A stretch of 64,000 bases of DNA from Straminergon stramineum (lineage: Eukaryota > Streptophyta > Bryopsida > Hypnales > Calliergonaceae), in assembly GCA_963920665.1 (NCBI GenBank), contig OY987272.1:12777001-12841000 (forward strand). Reading direction: 5' to 3'. Of this stretch, positions 1 through 12,119 are shown piece by piece. How positions within the stretch are numbered: the first letter of the stretch is position 1; every line of letters begins with the position of its first letter. The position numbers and the translations under genes are program-made. The notes below the pieces were generated by a model. That model was not told the DNA's origin and searched no databases. It worked only from the letters and a program-made list of their open reading frames with translations.

Positions 1-629
1 TTTCTCTAATTGCTTCTTACTAGAAAAAAGAAGACCATCCTTACGTCTCTTCCTACGAGAACCCTCTAGCATCCCTCCAACCAAAAACACTACAACAAAA
101 CTAATTCTACTTCTTCATTGCTAACTTTGCAATCTCTCCAATATATATCAATCTTGGAGGTTGATGAACGTATTCTCATCCAATTTATTAGAGCTTCTCA
201 TGACATAACGACATCTACTCACTTGAACTCCAATGGACACTAACAACCGTTTTTTGCTCAACTGCCTCACAATCACCCTTATAGTTCAAAATATCAATCC
301 TACATTGAAAGAGGCCTCTATTTGGTAGCTTCTAATGTGCCTTCATTTGATCATCTATAAGTGCGATGCAATCTACAATGAATAATTCTAAGGATTGTGT
401 AATGGTAACTAAAATAAAATAATTGAATTGTTGGATGGACATAAAATCCTTAAATGTAGGCTTCTCAATTCAAATTTCAAATCACTAAAATCCAATATAA
501 AACAACGAAAATCTTTCTCTTCCGTCTCATTGTCATCTAGGTACTATGACAAAAAAAGCTTTTGGATTCCTCCATGTAGGCAAGCAATAACATTCACCAT
601 GACTTTATAGATTGTATGTAGATTCAAGT
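1..629. other. AT-rich stretch, no gene recognised
   Basis: No coding frame with recognisable content, no clear repeat and no RNA gene was seen here. It probably holds the upstream part of the MULE-like element that begins to be coding near 630, but I could not find a terminal inverted repeat. Confidence 0.4.
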
Positions 630-3600
630 ATGGACATGGCACTTGTTCGCGGTGACGGGTCTAGCATTCCAATTTCATTTCCTTGTAGTGATGATGGTGT
701 AGCATGCATATCTGCATTGATTCTCAGTATTAGGTTCAACTTGGAGTTGTCTTCTTTATGGGTGGAGGAGGAGATATTTGATTCCGAGGGAGTTCAAGTC
801 ATATCTATTGTCATGCTACCGAAGATCAAGAATGACTCAGGAGTCATGGGGAAGCTTTCCCCAGGCAGGTACCATACTTTCAGTACTCCAAGGGTCACTA
901 GGTCAATGTCAACAGAAATTCTCACACCCGGATCTGCAACCTCTATTGTTCAGATGTCTTGGGGAACTTGTATAAAGGTAGAGTCTCCAAGTTATAACCA
1001 TATTGGTTTTACAGAGTCTTCCGATGATGATGTTGTTGTTATCATTGATGAGAATCCCAAGCTCTCTACCATACTTGAAAAGTGTGAAGACACTCTATTC
1101 GATGTGGACAACATTGAGCATGATAGCACATTGCATCCTTCTGTTCATCAAAGAGAAACTAAATTTGTGAGCGTCTTGGAGTGCCTTAGAGATATGCAGA
1201 GTCGTCCATGTGCTCAAAATGAGTTGAAGTTTCTAAACCTCAACACACTTCGTTGTGAATCTGTTCGACATCTTCCTCAATCATTTAACGGGGATGTACT
1301 TTTTGAGTTACCTCCTCTTCCTTCTTCCTTTTCCCTTTCCGGAACTCGACCCAGCTCAAACTCTTCATCTTCTATAGGTCGACAGCTAGAGGGCATGGAC
1401 CGTAAGTTTGATGGACACAATTGGACACACACACACACCACTAATATTGCGAATGACTTTGGCCTAAAGTTCCGCTACTCATTGTGTGTGGGCCACCTTG
1501 TTTGCGAAAACAAAGCATGCCCTAGACTACGGCGCACTAGCAACAAAAATGAGACAAAGTGGGAGGGGTCATCACCTACCATCTTTGTTGTGGGAGAGCA
1601 ATCACCAACAAAGTCTAATCTTATATGTCGGATTTGTAAGGAAGTTCCTTCATGCAAAGCTCAGTGTCCTTGTCGTATGTATAGGGTCTTGAACTCTTCA
1701 GGTCTTCCTAGAGCTTGTATCCATGTTGGTATTCACAATCATCCTGTGGGTAAAGGCATTTGTCGCGATTTTGTTGATCAAACAACATCTTTGATTAGTC
1801 AAGAAGTATCAAAGACACCAACTGCGACAAATTCAGCCATTCGACTTGCTGCTAGTAAGGAGTTTCTTGCATCTAAATTGTTTAGAGAGGAAGGATTACA
1901 AAGTGATCAAAAGCCCCTTCGTGGAGAGGCCCTTGAAGTTGTCATGGAGAAATTCAAGATATTTAGTTCTCCGAGTATTCGAAATACCATCTCAAGTTTC
2001 AGTCACAGTACGAATGGAGGACCCATTAACAACATTATCTCATTGAAAATGAGAAGTGCTTACTCTTTTATTCAAGATAGCATTTTTCCAGGACAAGGTA
2101 AAGAGAAGGTTTACCTTTTCAAGATGTCTGAGGAAGGTCCAGGAAGCAGAGTGGACTTGGTAAGGCAAATGCAACCTGGTGGAGACTTGCAAAACTCTTG
2201 GTGCATGTTTGATCATGTGAAGAGGGTGAAGGGATGGACGTCGATGGCTGCCCATGTTTACGATCCTGAGTTTTGTTGAGTTCAAACTATCTGCGTTTGC
2301 GACATGATGAGTGAAGATGCTCGGTTACAAGAGCAAATATGGAGATTCCTTAACTCCATTATGGTGCGCCATGGAATTTCTTCTCCAAATTTCAAGGGTT
2401 TTATGGCTGACAACGCAATGGCCAACTGGCATGTTGTTCGTGTGGTATATGGAAGTGGCAACAAGCAAGAGCCAATGCAAGACCGGGAGCGCTCCTATCT
2501 ACTTCATTGGACAACATCGCTGAATAGACACACTGAGAAGCTCATTCGCGTAGAGTTCCAAGAAACTCACAAGATGCTTTGTAAACAATACAAAGATGCA
2601 AAGTCGATGGCGGAAGCGGAAGAAAGATATTTAGAAATCAAAGGTTGGTGGCTCTCTTCAAGAGCTGCATCAGAGGACTCTCTTCGAGAATTAGATGATT
2701 GGTTGGGTTTTTGGCACTTCCGATATTGACAATGGGGTGGATTTCTTGAATTGGTAAGGCATATGCCTCCTCAAATTTCTATTTCCCTTTTCAATTGGCC
2801 TAATTTCTATTCACTTGCAAGTTCTTTTAATGTCCAAAATGTATGTGTTTTCTATTTTTTTGTTTTCCTTCACATGTACAGAATTTGCACAAATTTGAGC
2901 TAAATACTCAAACTTCATAGTACTAAAATTAGACTTTGGGAACTAAGAAAGCCTTACCGCACCTCTCAAAATTGTTGTTGTTGGTGTAGAACTTGAACTT
3001 GGAGGAGCTGGCTGAAATGCCTTCATGCAACTTGGTAGAGACAGTTCACAACAAGTGGTTGCAAATGTCTGGGAAGAGGGGAACTTGCTTATATGTCGCC
3101 ACCACGGATGACATGATGCGTGCTATTCAACAATCAACAAATTATTGGGCATACCTCCAAGGGTATGCATCCGGCATAGGTCCCCACTTGGATGAACTTC
3201 GCCTTCGAGCTGCAAGACGAACCAAAAATCCAGCACAATTTGCCGAGGCTGTCGCCAAATTACCAAGTGCTCACCTATTCACTACACGTGTTCCCCATTT
3301 AGAAGGTGAAGAAGTCTTTGGATCCTCAAAGCGCAAACTAAATCTGCCACCTGGGTCAGATGGTGACTCTCATCGCCACGATATAGTGAACTTCTTTGCA
3401 CCAAAAGTTCAGACTCGGGCAGTAAGAGCACGTATAGAAGCATGCGCATCAACACCAGTGCCAATGTTGATACAAGAAGCATAACCAAGTACAATATGCC
3501 CTCACGCTACTAAGGTACTTGAAACAAATTGCAACCCTTCTCTGTGGCACATTGCTAGGTGTATGAAGGAAGGAAAGACTTGTCACAGAGTTCAAGTTGG

Positions 3601-4012
3601 AATGAAGAAGAAATGTGGGGCCAAGATAAATAAGGCAAACAAGAGTGGAACAGCAGCACCTACCTACAACGGCCGCATGACAAAATATGGAACCAAGGCC
3701 ATTATAAACTTTGATTTCTGGTTTTGCTCAGACGACCTCATGCGTTGCGTAGGAGGCTCTAAGGTGAAGTGGGTTCATGACTGGCCTCCTCTTCCAAATG
3801 TTTGGCCTATTGCATGTGGGACACATTTCACCAAATCAGAGATCCTTTCTTTAGAGGAAGCAGGTTTCCAATTGCAAACTAAGAATATAGATGAACCATC
3901 GCTCCACCTCTTTAATGAAGAGAGTACAGGGAGAGGTCTGTCCCTCCTTCACTCGAAGCAACTAGATAGCAATCTACAACCATCTAATAGTGACTTGCAC
4001 CCCACGAAGTGA
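630..4012 (+). pseudogene. Decayed MULE-like transposase
   Basis: One frame runs from the ATG at 630 through two exons (630-2753 and 2990-4012; donor gtaagg at 2754, acceptor tag at 2987-2989, phase 0). Around 1430-1750 is a cysteine/histidine cluster ending in HNH (CVGHLVCENKACP, then CPCRMYRV, then VGIHNHPV), like the WRKY-GCM1/FLYWCH-type DNA-binding fingers of MULE transposases. Downstream come a YDPEFC stretch, then MSEDARLQEQ, GFMADNAMANW and GFWHFRY, which look like the catalytic core of a transposase. The frame is broken by in-frame stops at 2277-2279 (TGA), 2727-2729 (TGA) and 3482-3484 (TAA), with homologous-looking sequence continuing in the same frame after each. It is therefore an inactive copy. 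The family call rests on motif recognition only; the mobile-element nature is firmer than the superfamily. Confidence 0.7.
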
Positions 4013-4934
4013 TTGGAAAGGACCATCCGGCGAAACCCTAATGCGCCTACAGTTGACCACCGCAACAAATGGGAGACTGCATGAAACTTAAAAGTTGTCA
4101 TTCAATCTGTAGTTGTTATTCCATACCCTGGTTATGGTAGAGTGATTTTTCTAATATCTGGTATATTACCCTACCAGAAGGTCTATTGAATCACAATTTC
4201 GGACTTCCCTTCTTGTACCTGCGAAGACTTCATCACCATGAGTACAGCTGCACTTGGTAGTAGGAAATCATGGGTAAATTGCAAGCATTTGTATTATGTC
4301 TTTAGGTTCATTTGTAAGGCAAACTTTGAGGACAACAAGTATATACATGCACCAAGTCTGAGCTTTGATGAAGTGAAGCTACTTCTTGTAGGTAGCAATC
4401 TATAAGATATTATATATCTGCCTTGTAGTAGATAGTAAAACCACTTATGTTTAAAGGTGGATATAGAATTGTCAATTGGAGTAGTTGCAAAATATCCCAA
4501 ATCCTAATTAGATTGAGGTGGAAATAGTTCATGACAACCCAAGGACCACTCAAATCATATGTGAAATCATAAACATCAAAAAAAGTATATAAGAAAGAGG
4601 TTGAATTCAACCAAACAACAATGTAGGATGAAATGTTACAATTCTACAAATGAATGATGAAGGTGCTCCTCAATTCCAAGGAGTACTTCACCAATAACCA
4701 TATCCCAACAACATTATACGATTGATTATTAAATATCTCCAAATAAACCTTCAAAGTGCTCTTTGGTTCTAAAGAACACTAAACCAACCTCAAATTATTT
4801 AACAAAGTTTTGAGATAAACAATGCAAATTGTAATAATTTTTGTAAATTAATATTTTGGGAAAAATGAAAAAATGAAAAAGGCATTTTTTAGGACATGTA
4901 CTATAGTAGTAGAGTGTGAAAAAAAGTCATTTTT
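4013..4934. other. AT-rich spacer
   Basis: Short open frames only, none recognised. It likely contains the 3' non-coding end of the upstream transposon. Confidence 0.35.
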
Positions 4935-4978
4935 GGATGGATGATGGATGGATGATGGATGGATGATGGATGGATGAT
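4935..4978. repeat. 11-bp tandem repeat, four copies
   Basis: The unit GGATGGATGAT is repeated exactly four times in a row (44 bp). It is a simple minisatellite in non-coding sequence. Confidence 0.9.
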
Positions 4979-5142
4979 TTGGATGAAGTTAATTTATACA
5001 TAAGATCTATAGTTGTGAAATCATCTTGTTACAAGAAATGCTAGTCCTTCATTGATGCCCTTCATACATCATTTGATTGCAAATTGATTATTTTGAATAA
5101 AACTTATGCAAAAAAACTTTATAAATTTTTCTATTCTTCGTT

Positions 5143-5285
5143 TCTGACATTACTATATTTCAGTCTAACAAGCCTATTTATTACTCTGACATTACTATAT
5201 TTAGGTTTGACAAGCCTATTTATTACTCTGACATTACTATATTTAGGTTTGACAAGCCTATTTATTACTCTGACATGTCTATTTT
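5143..5285. repeat. 42-bp tandem repeat
   Basis: Units start at 5143, 5185 and 5227, with a partial copy at 5269; each begins TCTGACATTACTATATTT. Because 42 is divisible by three, the array stays open and encodes a hydrophobic 14-residue repeat (LTLLYLGLTSLFIT) in a 78-codon frame at 5084-5320. That frame is most simply a by-product of the repeat; I see no evidence that it is a gene. Confidence 0.85.
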
Positions 5286-5324
5286 TAATAAATATCCTCA
5301 TAGTGAGCGCTCAAATCTAATCTT

Positions 5325-7079
5325 TTGTTGCTCAACGCTCAACGCTCATCGCTCCCTGCTCATATTCTAGCGTCGTTGACTTGTGCCTTGGCTTTTTGCA
5401 ATTTCACCGAGAAAGTGGCACCCATTCTTGAAGGTGGCATGATGAACTTAAAAAGTTTGATGGCCTTAGAGGAAGACATTCATTGGCTGAAGATGAAGTG
5501 TGAGGAATTGGAAATGAAGATGCAACTGTCGCAGAAAAACATGGAGCAAGAACGTTGTAACAAGGTCGTTTAAAGAAAGCGCATCGAAGAATTGGAGCTC
5601 GAAGTACAAGAGTTGAAAAGGGGTAGGCCTACCACGAACTCCGTAAACAATCCATTTGTGCAAGAAAGTCAAGAGAGCGATCAACTCTCTCTTCCTTTTG
5701 AGAAGGCAAAAGCGGTAGAGGCGTCCATCATCTTGAATGTGGATGAGGTTGGGAATGACAAAAAATGTAAACAAGCAGTACGGACCATCATTCCTAATGT
5801 TTCCCGTACATTGCAGGATGCTTCGATGCAAATGAAAGGTAGTGAGGTGGAAGAGCTATAGTTGAAATTAGATGAAGCAATTCAAGAGAAAATCCTTGTT
5901 GAGTTGGAGTTGGACCGATTTCAAAGAATCATGGGCATGGAGGAATGCATGCTGAAGAGCGGATTAGAGTCTCGATGGTTGGCATGGATACAGAAACTCC
6001 AAGACAAACCCTCTGTAGTATCTCAAGCAATGAAAGGGCTTATGAAATTTGCAATGAAGTCGGATGAAGAATGCAATGCCGTGGAGAACTCTTTGGCTCG
6101 GTTCAAGAAGGTGTACAATGAACATCTAAGGGGTTCCACCGAAATCACATGTTGGGGGGACATGGATGACATGTTTGAGTGGTTGAACCACACAAAGAAG
6201 GACAATGTTGCACACATCAATTGGGCCTTGGAAGTAGAGGAAGGGTGGGTCCCTTACAATACGCTTTCAACGCACATCAAGGAGAAAGAGAAGACAGTAG
6301 TGCATGCTTGCGATCCAGCCCTAGGAATCTTGAAGAGTCATTGTAGCCTTTGCCAAGGTTCTTTTGGCCCTGAAGGAGCCCTAACTATGGGCCAATATCG
6401 CCACACTTTTCACGTGACATGCATCGTGAAAGCATCACTCATTCATTCAGTTTGTGCCAAGTGTCGTTCTCCACTAAGCCCTTGGTTCTACGAAACGTTT
6501 GGGATCTTGGAAGATATGCCCCCTAGCCACAAATACAACCGATGGACCCTTCCTCTTAATCAAGGGCCATACCAATTCTAGAATTTCTTGCATTGGAGGC
6601 GACCTCTCACATGGGATTCAATTGAATGCCGACATGGATTGTATGAGGGGTCTTGAGACCCAGTGGATCCTTTCATGTGGATGACCATCAATAGAGAGGT
6701 GGAGTTGCGGGCCAGGGATATTGAAGATGGTGAGGCTCGTGAATTGTTTTGTCGCAACATGGGGGGCCATTGGAGTGTGCAACACAATAAGTTTTTTCGC
6801 TTTCCCAACAAAGAAGTGAAGAAAGGGCCAAACAACACTTGGATAGAGGTGGAGCATGCTCAAGAGTTCAATGAGCCATACGGGGCTTATAATCACACTT
6901 TGATTGGTAGGGCCCTTTTCTTGTCAAAGTTGGAAGAAGTTGCCAAAGCTAGTGCTGTTGTCGAAATAGATGGGGAAACAACTACAGGGCATTCATTTGT
7001 GGAGGTAGCTAGGGCATTTGACAAGAGGATAGGTGACATCATAGCTGAATGGAGGGGGTTTCTATTTTCTGATTTTTAA
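5325..7079 (+). pseudogene. Decayed RING-like zinc-finger protein, transposon-associated
   Basis: A single frame of about 585 codons is interrupted by four in-frame stops: TAA 5571, TAG 5859, TAG 6579 and TGA 6654. The N-terminal third is coiled-coil-like (alternating Glu/Lys/Leu, e.g. LKMKCEELEMKMQL). Near 6339-6480 is a zinc-finger pattern: CSLC, then HTFHVTC, then CAKC followed by RSPL and FYETFG. This resembles a RING/PHD-like finger with one usual cysteine position not obvious. The C-terminal part (6663-7079) contains a W-rich stretch (GGHWSVQHNKFFRF). The repeat-rich setting and the decay suggest an ORF of a mobile or formerly amplified element rather than a host E3 ligase. I do not recognise a named family with certainty. 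Confidence 0.55.
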
Positions 7080-7142
7080 CCAATAGGGTTACCCATTGAA
7101 GCTGATGACGAACAGGTCAATGTGTTCGTAGACTGAGTGGAT

Positions 7143-7328
7143 CAAGGTTGACAGAACGTTCAGACGTCCCGGACGTCCGGACGTCCAGACGCGGACGCGG
7201 ACGCAGGGTCCACAATGTCCGATGACAAGCGGACTAGTGGATGTTTCCGCCGTCCGCCGTTGCCTATCCGCCCCGCCCGTCTGCGACCCCGTCCGCCCAC
7301 TCCGTCCGCCGAGCGGATGGGCGGACGC
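7143..7328. repeat. GC-rich GGACGTCC/GTCCGCC repeats, outer edge of array
   Basis: Repeated GGACGTCCGGACGTCC-like and GCGGACGCGGACGC motifs are followed by GTCCGCC runs. Base composition jumps well above the AT-rich surroundings. This is the left edge of the hairpin-unit array that follows. Confidence 0.7.
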
Positions 7329-8103
7329 TCACTATGTAGTCGTAGCAACTTTCACTTGCAATTTCTGAATTCGTTTTTTAGAATTTTGGATCGTGTAATA
7401 TACCGTTGGAAAGGTCTTGGAAATACCTTTCCACTGGTATTTCAGACGCCTCCAAAATCAAAAATCTCCAATCGGAAATGTCTAAAGAAGTTTGTTGCTT
7501 CAAAACATGGGCGTCCGCCTTGGTGTCCGCCCATCCACCTTGGTGTCTGCCCGTCCGCCTAGCCCTCCGCCTTCCCGTCCGCCCGCCCCCCATCCGCCAA
7601 GCAGATGGGCGGACGGGTGATCAGTTGGGCGGACGCTCACTATATAGTCACAACAACTTTCACTTGCAATTTTCGAATTCATTTTTTAGAATTTTGGAGC
7701 GTGTAATATACTATTGTAAAGGTCTTGGAAATACCTTTCCAATGGTATATCACACGCCCCAAAAATCAAAAATCTCTAATCGGAAATGTCAAAAGAAGTT
7801 TGTTGCTTCAAAACATGGGGGTCCGCCTTGGTGTCCGCCCGTCCGCCCCGCCCTCGTCCGCCAAGTAGACAGGCGGACAGGCGATCAACAGGGCGGTCGC
7901 TCACTATGTAGTCGCAGCAACTTTCACTTGCAATTTTCGAATTCGTTTTTTAGAATTTTGGAGCGTGTAATATACTGTTGGAAAGGTCTTGGAAATACCT
8001 TTCCAATGGTATATCACACGCCCCAAAAATCAAAAATCAAAAATGTCAAAAGAAGTTTGTCACCTCAAAACATGGGCGTCCGCCTTGCTATTCGCCCTCT
8101 TGT
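7329..8103 (+). repeat. Three tandem hairpin-bearing units, left array
   Basis: Copies begin with ACTATGTAG or ACTATATAG at 7331, 7639 and 7903 (periods 308 and 264 bp). Each has an AT-rich lead, then an imperfect palindrome of about 23-26-bp arms (7392-7448, 7699-7757, 7962-8022; arm core TATACCGTTGGAAAGG against CCTTTCCAATGGTATA), then a tail ending in TTGTTGCTTCAAAACATGG (TTGTCACCTCAAAACATGG in the third) and GTCCGCC runs. The open frame across 7406-8110 is a by-product of the repeat. The same unit occurs inverted at 10.4-10.9 kb and 12.1-12.3 kb, so the family resembles the long, internally repeated ends of foldback transposons. Confidence 0.85.
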
Positions 8104-8545
8104 TCACTAGGCGGACGGGCGGACAAGCGGACGGTGAATGTAGACGGGCAGAGGGCGGACGGTGAATGTGGACGGGCGGACAGGCGGACGGTGAATGCGG
8201 ACGGGTAGAGGACAGACGGTAAATGTGGACGGGCAGACGGGTGGACGGTGAATGCGGACAGGTGAACGGTGAACGGGGAGGAAAGGTAGGAAGGAGAGGC
8301 GGGCGCAAGGGGCCATAGGTGATGTGTTTTCAAGTTGGTGGAATTCAACCCATGGTGGACTAGCAAACGGGTAGATAGGTAGACGGGGAGGAAGGCGGGA
8401 GCAAGAGTTGGATGCAAGAGTCAAGTGTTTTCAATTTGGGGGAGGTCGGCCCATAGCAGACGGGTGGACAAGGGAGAAGGTGAGAGGGAGAGGTATTTTT
8501 AACTTTGTAGAGGTAGGCGGATGAGCGGACGGGTAGAGCATGCAA
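8104..8545. repeat. GCGGACGG(TGAATG) minisatellite
   Basis: Degenerate tandem array built from GGCGGAC and GGACGGTGAATG blocks (clear from 8104 to about 8290), grading into sparser copies up to 8545. Several long Pro/Ser/Arg-rich frames on the minus strand here are artefacts of the repeat period. Confidence 0.8.
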
Positions 8546-10252
8546 TGCATGGTAAATGAAGAAAGCTATAGAAATTATGTCTTTAATATGTTATATAGTG
8601 AGGTACTAAATCAATACAACTATGAAAAGTGTCACCAAATAGCCTCTTCATTGGAAAATCATTTGATTTGTAAACAAAAAATTCAAATGGATGTGTAATT
8701 AAAAGGAATTTAGTTTTACATTGGTGGTTTTTTACAAGTTTGCCATATCAACAATACTTTTTGGCTAATAGCAAAAGATATTCAAAGTCAAAATTGTAAC
8801 AATTTAATTGGTTTCAATTTCTAATTGATTTCTATGCCTTTGAAGGAAAGTAATTAATTCCTAAAGTCTCAAAGGCCCTACACTCTTATAGAAGACTCTT
8901 GTGAAATATGATCTCAATGAAATGATTTATTTTTGAATTTTTATCCAAGATTCTTTGCTTATTAGCTAAATTTTTCAATAGAAAATATTATAAAATTAAA
9001 ATCGTTAGTGCCAAAATTTGAAGTGAAGAAAATGAAAAGCCTAAGAATCAAGTATAGCAAGACAAAATAAAAGATTTTTTTTCTTTAAATACAAATATCA
9101 TGCAATGTATACACTTAATGTTATCAAGATGATAACATTACTTCCATACATTTTTATACTAACCTAGTACAAATTCCTATGGTTAGATATAAAGTTAATT
9201 TATAAAGTTTTTTGCTCTTCACAATAGAAATGGCAATTTTGAATGATATTCGATAGAAAAAAAAAGCTTAGGACTTTGGGGGTTCAAGATTTAAAAAAAT
9301 CCTAGGCCTATACAACTACATAAGCAAGTAAATCAATATTGTAAATTTATAATCTACAAGATATGATATTATGAACCTTCTCGTAAAATCATTTTCGAAA
9401 AAGTCTTGAGATGAAACGGACTTGTAATCATTGGAGTATGACCTACTTATCTCAATTGTTGTATTTGAATTTTGAAAGCTCATCATATTTGAAGGTCAAT
9501 CACATTTTACACTACCTAAGTCCTAATATTTTAGGGTTGTGATAAATTTATTGATGGTTTACAATTTAGGGTGCACACATGTATACATAAGTCTAAGCAT
9601 GTATGATAAGAACCTCCATTTCATTTTTATTGTATAAATGCTTACTTTAATGTAGTCCACATCATATCATATAAAATTATATTAAAGTACTTAAATCATT
9701 TTGAGCATCATCCCATAAATGTTGTAATAGAATAATAAGATAATATAAATTCTTTTAGAATATTTACGTTGGTGTTTTACACTATCAATGCATTCTATAA
9801 CAAAAATTGATGAAATACTCTAGGTTATAATCCAATGATCCACAATTGTGTAGTAGCCCATAATAAAGTAAATCTTAAAAACAATTGAAACCTAAATGAC
9901 AAAGATAGTAAGATCTACATATGCATCACATTGTCATGATTGCATTCTAAACTTCAAATATTAAAAAATAAAACATATTTCACACATCACACCACTACTT
10001 TTGAAAACTCCTACAACGTTACAAGTTAATATGTACAATAGAGGGATCTACAATTTAGATTTTTTTTGTAGGGTATAGGGTTTAGGGTTTAGGGTATAGG
10101 GTTTGGAAAGCATGTTTAAATGTGGGGAGGAAAACCTGGAATTATTCTTTTCTTACATTAATATTGCATTGGATACTTGTCGCATTAAAGAGTCTTTTTT
10201 TGGAAATTAAGCTACAGTTTTGCACTTTTCAGAATTAAATGTAATAGAACTG
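8546..10252. other. AT-rich interior between two inverted arrays
   Basis: No gene seen. It contains a 23-bp hairpin at 9117-9139 (AATGTTATCA, AGA, TGATAACATT) and a short TTTAGGG-like cluster at 10073-10107. If the flanking arrays are the ends of a foldback element, this 1.7 kb is its interior and it encodes nothing obvious. Confidence 0.5.
10073..10107 (+). repeat. Interstitial telomere-like motif cluster
   Basis: Four variants of GGGTTTAGGGT/GGGTATAGGG follow each other. The motif is plant-type TTTAGGG with errors, too short to be a telomere. Confidence 0.7.
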
Positions 10253-10920
10253 TCGGCGGACAGAGGTCAAGTAGGTTAGATAAGGAGGCGGATGGCATGA
10301 TGTTGGCTCAGAAGGTCGAGGCGGTCGGCAATGGCAGACGGAAAGGCTCGTGGCGGACGGGAGGGCGGACGGGAGGGCGGACGGCCAAACACCAAGGCGG
10401 ACGCTCACTTTTTGAGGCACCAAACTTCTCTTAGCATTTCTGGTTGGAGATTTTGGTGTTTCAGGGCGTGTGATATACCATTGGAAAGGCATTTCCAAGA
10501 CCTTTCCAACGGTATATTACACGCCCCAAAATTTTAAAAAAAAAATTTGGAAATTCCAACTAAAAGTTGTTGGTACTACATAGTGAGCGTCCGCCCAGCT
10601 GATTGCCCGTCCGCCCGTCCGCTTGGCGGACGAGAGGGCGGACGGCTAGGCGGACGGCCAAACACCAAGGCGGACGCTCACTTTTTGAAGCATCAAACTT
10701 CTCTTGGCATTTCCGGTTGGAGATTCTGGTGTTTCAAGGCGTGTGATATACCATTGGAAAGGTATTTCCATGACCTTTCCAACGGTATTTTACGCGCCCC
10801 AAAATTTTAAGAAACAAATTTGGAAATTCCAACTAAAAGTTGCTGTGACTACATAGTGAGCGTCCGCCCAACTGATCACCCGTCCGCCTGTTCGCCAAGC
10901 AGACGGCGGGGCGGTGTCGT
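10253..10920 (-). repeat. Inverted hairpin units, right array
   Basis: GC-rich GGCGGAC runs are followed by two copies of the 7.3-8.1 kb unit in opposite orientation. The hairpins lie at 10465-10526 and 10738-10799 (arms GATATACCATTGGAAAGG and CCTTTCCAACGGTATAT). ACTACATAGTGAGCGTCCGCC at the exit of each unit is the complement of the entry of the left-array units. Left and right arrays thus form long inverted ends around 8.5-10.2 kb. Confidence 0.82.
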
Positions 10921-11387
10921 ATTGTAAATGTGTTCATTATGTGAAAATGCATAATTGTTTGTTAAATTGGAGGGTTTTTTTTTGTAGAGTTTCAAGAAAC
11001 AAATGGGGTTATACTCCACTTGAACTCTTTTTTTTTACCTCTATTTGACAAACACTGAGTTCTTTGATTTCTATACTAGAAGATATTTTAATATGTTAGT
11101 TAGTTAAGTTGAAGTTGTAAAAGCAAAAGGTAAAGCTTGTTTTACCTTTTTCGTTATTTTTATTTTATTTTTAATGGATTAGAAATCCACGTAGATGATA
11201 TGGATAGACTTATCGAGAAGAGGAAGTGGCCCATGTGGGTATTATGGACTATGTGGTTTCTTAGTGGCTGAAATCCACTAACTTGAGTGGATGGCATGGA
11301 GGTTGAGTTGGCGGATGAGTTGAGGTTCATCTTCCTCCTCCTTGTTTGCTTAGGGAAGCGTCACTTTGGGAGGGGATAGCACTTTGT

Positions 11388-11850
11388 ACATAGAGAGTTT
11401 GGTAATGAGATTTTGAGAGCTTGTGTATCTTGTTTTTGTTTTTCCAAAAAGTTATCACTCATGAAGTTTGGAGTTAGTATATGTAAGTTATGAGTTTGAG
11501 AGTGAAGTGTTGTGAAGCTGCCTCAAACTTTCAAGAGAGTGAGCTTTGAAAGGGTATGAAATGTGGACAGTACTTTGTATTTGAATGAAACTTGGGGAGC
11601 TTGTAGATGTTCATGTTATCTTTCCAAAATGGGTTTATTTTCTTGATTTGGAGGTAGTATGAGAAAGTTATGGGCTTGAGAGTGAAGTATAGGTGAGCTG
11701 CCTTTGAGTTGGAAGGGTGAACTTTGACCGACCATAAAAGTCGGACAGTATCTTAGTTTTAAATGAATTTTGGAGGGTTGTAGAACTTTTTGTTAGCTTT
11801 CCAAAGGCATATCACACTCTTAGTTTGGAGTTGTATAGCGAACGTGGCAA
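11388..11850. repeat. Diverged 180-bp tandem repeat
   Basis: Landmarks such as TTGAGAGTGAAGT recur exactly 180 bp apart (about 11497 and 11677), as do TTTCCAAAA and TTTGGAG(T/G)TAGTAT. There are two full copies and a partial third from about 11748. No coding content was recognised here. Confidence 0.7.
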
Positions 11851-12119
11851 TTAATCAACTATTAGACACTTCTTCGAGAGGAGTTCATGAAGGATATGAC
11901 TTTGTTTCACAATGTTTTACCATGCATGGGTATATTGAGACTCCATGTCATCTTTGGAGGGGTGTATGGAAGGGTGATAGTATTTGTTCATATGGCATCA
12001 TGGGGGGGGATTTTATACTTATATTTGTGACTTTGGCCACAGGATCCTTCATTATTTGAAGCACATCTAGTTGCAGCTAGAAGCCTCGCGTTTTCCCAAG
12101 GCAAGGCCTCTCTACTCGA

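Noticed and set aside
7406..8110. 234-codon plus-strand frame
   Set aside because: It spans three copies of the hairpin unit and repeats its own peptide; it is explained by the repeat.
8060..8545. Long Pro/Ser/Arg-rich minus-strand frames and their overlapping partners
   Set aside because: They are three readings of the same GCGGACGG-type minisatellite; the composition follows the repeat, and there is no domain or splice signal.
7143..8545. CRISPR-like array
   Set aside because: Repeat length and spacing are irregular, units contain large palindromes, no unique spacers of constant size exist, and the genome is eukaryotic.
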